A stretch of DNA of 64,000 bases from Acidimicrobiia bacterium. GTDB lineage: Bacteria > Actinomycetota > Acidimicrobiia > Acidimicrobiales > CAIXPF01. The notes beneath the pieces were generated by a model that saw only the letters and a list, made by a program, of their open reading frames with translations, was not told the DNA's origin and ran no database searches. Numbering within the stretch: the stretch's first letter is position 1; every line of letters begins with the position of its first letter. The position numbers and the translations under genes are program-made. The DNA lies in the NCBI GenBank assembly GCA_947476745.1, contig CANJRG010000014.1, positions 1 to 64,000 of the forward strand. The letters are read 5' to 3'. Shown in pieces: positions 60,597 through 64,000 of the stretch.

Positions 60597-62285
60597 TCAG
60601 CCTCGTAGCGCCGGGCGGACCAACATCCCGGGCCGGGTGTCGAGCGCACCCTCGACCCGGGCGCCGTCCTGCTGGATGGCCTGGCCGTTCACCAGGATGT
60701 GGCGCATGCCGAGCGGGGCGTCGGCGGTGAGCCGCTCCGAGTTCGCCGGGAAGTCACGGACCCGACGCACCGGCCCCGGAGCCACCGTGGCCGGGTCGAA
60801 CACGGTGATGTCGGCCCAGTTGCCCGCCCGCAGGTAGCCGCGGCCGGCGAAGCTGAACAGGTCGGCCTGCAGGCCGCTCAGCTTGCGCACCGCCAGCTCC
60901 ATCGGGATCGCCTGACGGTCGCGCACCCAGTTGCCGAGCAGGTCGGTCGGCAGCGGCGCGTCGCACAACTGGCCGACATGGGCACCGGCGTCGGACAGGC
61001 CGAGCGTGGTGTGCGGGTCCGACAGAAGGGCCTTCACCCCGTCCTCGTCGTCGTTGGCGATGACCACCTTGATCCGCAGCATGAGGTCGGGCTCGGCCAC
61101 CGCGAGCTCCATCAGGGCGTCGAAGACATCAATGCCCATCTGACCCGCCAAGTCGCTCACGCGCCGCCCGATGTGCTCGGGATGGGCGGCCGACTCCATG
61201 ATCTCCATCGTCGACCAGCGCGGGCGGAACGCCCGGGTGTTGTTCCAGTACTCACGAGCTCGTTCACGCCAGCCCGCGTCGGCGTAGGCCGCGCGACGCT
61301 GCTCGAGCGTGCCCGCCGACAGCTCGGCGAACACCGGGTTGGTGTTGAGGGTGAACGGCTCCACCAGCGTCATCGAGAAGGTGAGCGGCCGGCAGCTGAC
61401 CTGCGGCCACACTTCGGCCCCGTCGGCCCAACCCTGACGGTTGATCTCGAGGGCCTTCATGTGCCCGCCGTTGGGCTGGGTCAGCACCGCGGTGAAGGTG
61501 AAGGGAATGCCGATCTTCTTCTGCAGTGCGTAGTTCTCCCGCAGGGTCAGGTTGTCGCCCCCGTTGACCCCGATGATGCCGCGGCCGCTGTCGGCGACGG
61601 CCCGGAACAGCACCTCGAGCTCATTGCGATCAGCCCAGCGGCTGGGGATCGGGTTGCCGTCGGCACCGAGGTGGGTGGCGGCGAAGCTGGTGGCGAAACC
61701 CACCGCACCGGCCTCCATCGCCTCACCGATGATGGTGGCCATGCGCTCGAGCTCGTCGGGACGCGCGGCGCGGCCGACGGCCTCGGAGCCCATGGCGTAC
61801 AGGCGCAGTGCGGTGTGCCCGATGTAGGCGCCGTAGTTGAGCACGGTGCCGCGGCGCTCGACCGAGCCGAGGTACTCGCCGAAGGTCTCGAAGTCCCAAG
61901 GCACGCCCTCGAGGAGGGCCGCGGGGTTCATGTCCTCGACCTTCTCCATGGTGTTGGCGATCAGCGCGTGGTCGGTGGCCCGGATCGGGGCCAGGGAGAA
62001 CCCGCAGTTGCCAGCCACCACGGTGGTGACGCCGTGGAAGCACGACGGGGTCAGCGCCGGGTCCCAGAACACCTGGGCGTCGTAGTGGGTGTGGATGTCG
62101 ATGAACCCGGGGGCCACCACGCAGCCGTCGGCCTCGAGCGTCCGGTCGCCGCGGAGGTTGTCGCCGATCTCGACGATCTTGCCTCCGGCGACCGCCACGT
62201 CGGCCCGCCGTCCCGGCTCGCCGGTGCCGTCGACGACGGTGCCGCCCCGGATGACCAGCGTCTCGCTGCTCGCTGTGGTGCTCAT
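60597..62285 (-). CDS. D-aminoacylase-type amidohydrolase (paralogue)
   Basis: 562 residues from ATG 62285. G-G-T-V-V-D-G-T-G, G-F-I-D-I-H-T-H-Y-D-A-Q (H-x-H metal site), T-V-V-A-G-N-C-G-F-S-L-A and L-S-D-A-G-A-H match the enzyme at 21201 domain by domain, but the middle third differs, so substrates probably differ. The gene is followed by a strong hairpin. It would hydrolyse an amide or similar bond in the cytoplasm. Confidence 0.86.
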   Translation of the reverse strand: MSTTASSETLVIRGGTVVDGTGEPGRRADVAVAGGKIVEIGDNLRGDRTLEADGCVVAPGFIDIHTHYDAQVFWDPALTPSCFHGVTTVVAGNCGFSLAPIRATDHALIANTMEKVEDMNPAALLEGVPWDFETFGEYLGSVERRGTVLNYGAYIGHTALRLYAMGSEAVGRAARPDELERMATIIGEAMEAGAVGFATSFAATHLGADGNPIPSRWADRNELEVLFRAVADSGRGIIGVNGGDNLTLRENYALQKKIGIPFTFTAVLTQPNGGHMKALEINRQGWADGAEVWPQVSCRPLTFSMTLVEPFTLNTNPVFAELSAGTLEQRRAAYADAGWRERAREYWNNTRAFRPRWSTMEIMESAAHPEHIGRRVSDLAGQMGIDVFDALMELAVAEPDLMLRIKVVIANDDEDGVKALLSDPHTTLGLSDAGAHVGQLCDAPLPTDLLGNWVRDRQAIPMELAVRKLSGLQADLFSFAGRGYLRAGNWADITVFDPATVAPGPVRRVRDFPANSERLTADAPLGMRHILVNGQAIQQDGARVEGALDTRPGMLVRPALRG

Positions 62286-62474
62286 GGTCCTACCCCCTCG
62301 GGTGCCGGGCAGAACCGGGCCCCCTGCATCTGCGGCATGGTTAGAGCCGCCATGCTACGCCCCACGTTGGCGCTCCGTCGCTCTCGACCTTGCGCAGGCT
62401 GGGGCGAGGACCCGACATCGCCCCGCCAACACCGCGATGTCGGCCGCGGGCAGTACCCCGCGGCGCCGTGGCAC

Positions 62475-63221
62475 TCAGTGCAGCTCGCGGGAGCGCAATG
62501 CGCCGCGTTCGCGCAGCCATGCGGTCAGCTTGGGGGCGAAGGCCTCCTCGGCGCAGTCCAACGGCGTGCGGCCGTCGCGGCCCCGCCAATTGACGTCGGC
62601 CCCGCGCTCTCCGAGCAGCACGCTGATGGCGTACTGACCGCCGACTGCCGCGCTCCACAGCGCCCGGGAGATCTCGTCGAGTTCGAAATCGTCACCCTCG
62701 GCGAGGGCCGTCTGAACCTGTTCGACCATGCCGAGTGCGGCGGCGTCGCGCAGCCGGGTGTTGGCACCACGCTGCACCAGCCGCCAGGCGGCGCCCCAGC
62801 TCTCGAACTCGCAGGCGTCGCCGAGCGCGGTGCCGCCGCCGATGTCGGCCCCGGCCGCCTCGATGTCGGCACCGGCGTCGAGCAGAGCGTCGACCACCGC
62901 GACGTCGTCGCAGCTCGCAGCCCAGTGCAGGGCCGTCTCGGTGTGGCCGTCGAAACAGCTGCGCGCGTCGACGTCGGCACCGGCGGCCACCAGGCGTCGC
63001 ACGGCGGCGGCCCCGTTGGGGAACTTGCCGGGGAAGTCGCACACCGCATGCAGCAGCGTGCGGTGGCACTCGGCGTCACCGAAGGACGCGGTGGCCAACC
63101 ACGGATGCGCAGTGAGCAGCTCGTCGAGCCGGGCCAGGTCGCCGCGCTGCACCGTCTCACCGGCCTCGGTGACGATCGGGTCCTCGTCGGGCACGAACCG
63201 CCGGTCCTCGGATGTGGTCAT
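62475..63221 (-). CDS. Ankyrin-repeat protein
   Basis: 248 residues from ATG 63221 with a GAAGAAG upstream. At least four ankyrin units: V-R-R-L-V-A-A-G-A-D-V-D-A, T-A-L-H-W-A-A-S-C-D-D-V-A-V-V-D-A-L-L-D-A-G-A-D-I, G-A-A-W-R-L-V-Q-R-G-A-N-T and G-A-D-V-N-W-R-G-R-D-G-R-T-P-L-D-C-A. No signal peptide. Ankyrin arrays bind other proteins; the partner is unknown. It is divergent from the crotonase gene. Confidence 0.83.
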   Translation of the reverse strand: MTTSEDRRFVPDEDPIVTEAGETVQRGDLARLDELLTAHPWLATASFGDAECHRTLLHAVCDFPGKFPNGAAAVRRLVAAGADVDARSCFDGHTETALHWAASCDDVAVVDALLDAGADIEAAGADIGGGTALGDACEFESWGAAWRLVQRGANTRLRDAAALGMVEQVQTALAEGDDFELDEISRALWSAAVGGQYAISVLLGERGADVNWRGRDGRTPLDCAEEAFAPKLTAWLRERGALRSRELH

Positions 63222-63420
63222 CGCACACGCTTCTTCACGGGTCGGCGACGGCCCACCGCGACCCGGTGCGACGTCTGGTCGGTCAACGAGCCCGGACATT
63301 ACCCGAGACCGGCCACGAGGACCCCGGAGGGCTCGACGGGAACACCAGCCCGGCCAGGCCCGGCACCCACGCGGCCCGCACGAGCGGAACCATCGCCGCC
63401 GATCGGCCAGACTGCGCGGC

Positions 63421-64000
63421 ATGGACCAACCCCACGTGCTCTACGAGATCGCCGACGGCGTGGCGACGATCACCCTGAACCGCCCCGACCGGCACAACGC
63501 CATGACTCCGGAGATGCTGATCCGCCTCGGCCGGGCCTGGGACGACGTGCGTCAGAACCCGACGGTGTCGGTGGCGCTGCTACGGGGAGCCGGCAGCGAC
63601 ACGTTCTGCGCCGGCGCCGATCTCGGCCGGCTGATCCCGCTTATGACCGGCGCCCGCGGCGCCGAGGACGAATGGGACGAGGCGTTCCTGGCCGACCCCG
63701 ACACCCTCAGCAAGGCGCTGCTGCGCGGCTTCGACGTCTTCAAACCGATCGTGGTGGCCATTACCGGCCCGGCGATCGCCGGTGGCACCGAACTGCTCAT
63801 GGGCACCGACTTCCGTATCGCCTCGGAACGAGCGATCTTCGGCACCTCCGAGGTCAAACGGGGCATCATCCCCGCCGGCGGCACCCTGGTACGGCTCGCC
63901 CGGCAGATCCCGTACACCGCGGCGATGCGGATCATTCTCGGCGCCGAACCGGTCGATGCCCAGTTCGCGCTGCGCCACGGACTGGTCAGCGAGGTCGTCC
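63421..64000 (+). CDS. Enoyl-CoA hydratase/isomerase family protein (3' end outside window)
   Basis: The first 193 residues from ATG 63421 are present. L-N-R-P-D-R-H-N-A-M-T-P, F-C-A-G-A-D-L-G-R and A-I-A-G-G-T-E-L-L-M-G-T-D are the crotonase oxyanion-hole regions, and F-G-T-S-E-V-K-R-G-I-I-P-A-G-G-T carries the catalytic Glu position. The C-terminal helical trimerisation part lies beyond the window. It hydrates or isomerises an acyl-CoA. Confidence 0.85.
   Translation, partial: MDQPHVLYEIADGVATITLNRPDRHNAMTPEMLIRLGRAWDDVRQNPTVSVALLRGAGSDTFCAGADLGRLIPLMTGARGAEDEWDEAFLADPDTLSKALLRGFDVFKPIVVAITGPAIAGGTELLMGTDFRIASERAIFGTSEVKRGIIPAGGTLVRLARQIPYTAAMRIILGAEPVDAQFALRHGLVSEVV

Overview
The window is high-GC, gene-dense DNA from an actinobacterium. 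Gene content fits a heterotrophic, acyl-CoA-rich lineage such as the Acidimicrobiia: several LLM-class (F420/FMN) oxidoreductases, acyl-CoA dehydrogenases, CaiB-type CoA-transferases, crotonases and SDRs. That placement is inference; no rRNA, tRNA or single-copy marker is visible. No CRISPR array, transposase or prophage was recognised.

Layout. 1-3.2 kb: 3' part of a secreted FN3/LamG-like repeat protein. 3.3-4.8 kb: a frame-disrupted cation-exchanger-like gene and a secreted GH16-like protein. 4.9-13.2 kb: a compact nonribosomal peptide locus (AMP-ligase with carrier domain; C-A-A-PCP-TE synthetase; Sfp-type phosphopantetheinyl transferase) with overlapping stops and starts. 13.3-23.8 kb: NHL-propeller protein, APS reductase (cysH), beta-propeller, CMD-family protein, LLM oxidoreductase, thioesterases and a D-aminoacylase-like amidohydrolase. 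24-28.9 kb: a head-to-head junction of a truncated VOC gene and a 5'-truncated MFS gene, a COQ4-like protein and a secreted subtilase. 29-31.1 kb: membrane protein plus an EfeU/EfeO-like iron-uptake pair with a possible DtxR/IdeR box. 31.2-44.8 kb: LLM oxidoreductases, an internally deleted Rieske oxygenase, CoA-transferase, LPXTG mini-protein, DUF4012 protein, acyl-CoA dehydrogenase, alcohol dehydrogenase, crotonase and two SDRs. 44.8-60.2 kb: two selenoprotein loci with CoA-transferases, flavin oxidases and an SsuD-like monooxygenase. 60.6-64 kb: second amidohydrolase, ankyrin protein, start of a crotonase.

The main discovery is a pair of UGSC-type selenoprotein genes that stop-at-TGA gene calling would break. 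One (47684 to 45954, minus) reads through an in-frame TGA as Cys-Sec-Gly-Ser-Cys and continues into a roughly 380-residue domain. The other (54387 to 54911, plus) is a stand-alone 174-residue version. Each TGA is followed at once by a stem-loop with the geometry expected of a bacterial SECIS. The C-terminal domain of the first protein recurs as three separate genes (44788-45957, 54925-55977, 55981-56991). The plus-strand locus ends with a thioredoxin-reductase-like flavoprotein. I infer a selenocysteine-dependent redox enzyme made of UGSC subunit + partner domains + dedicated reductase; substrate unknown. No Sec-insertion genes (selA, selB, selC, selD) are visible in the window.

Several genes look damaged or rearranged (cation exchanger, VOC/MFS junction, Rieske oxygenase), and short in-frame tandem repeats occur in the linkers of three multidomain proteins. 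These may be real variation or assembly error and should be checked against reads.
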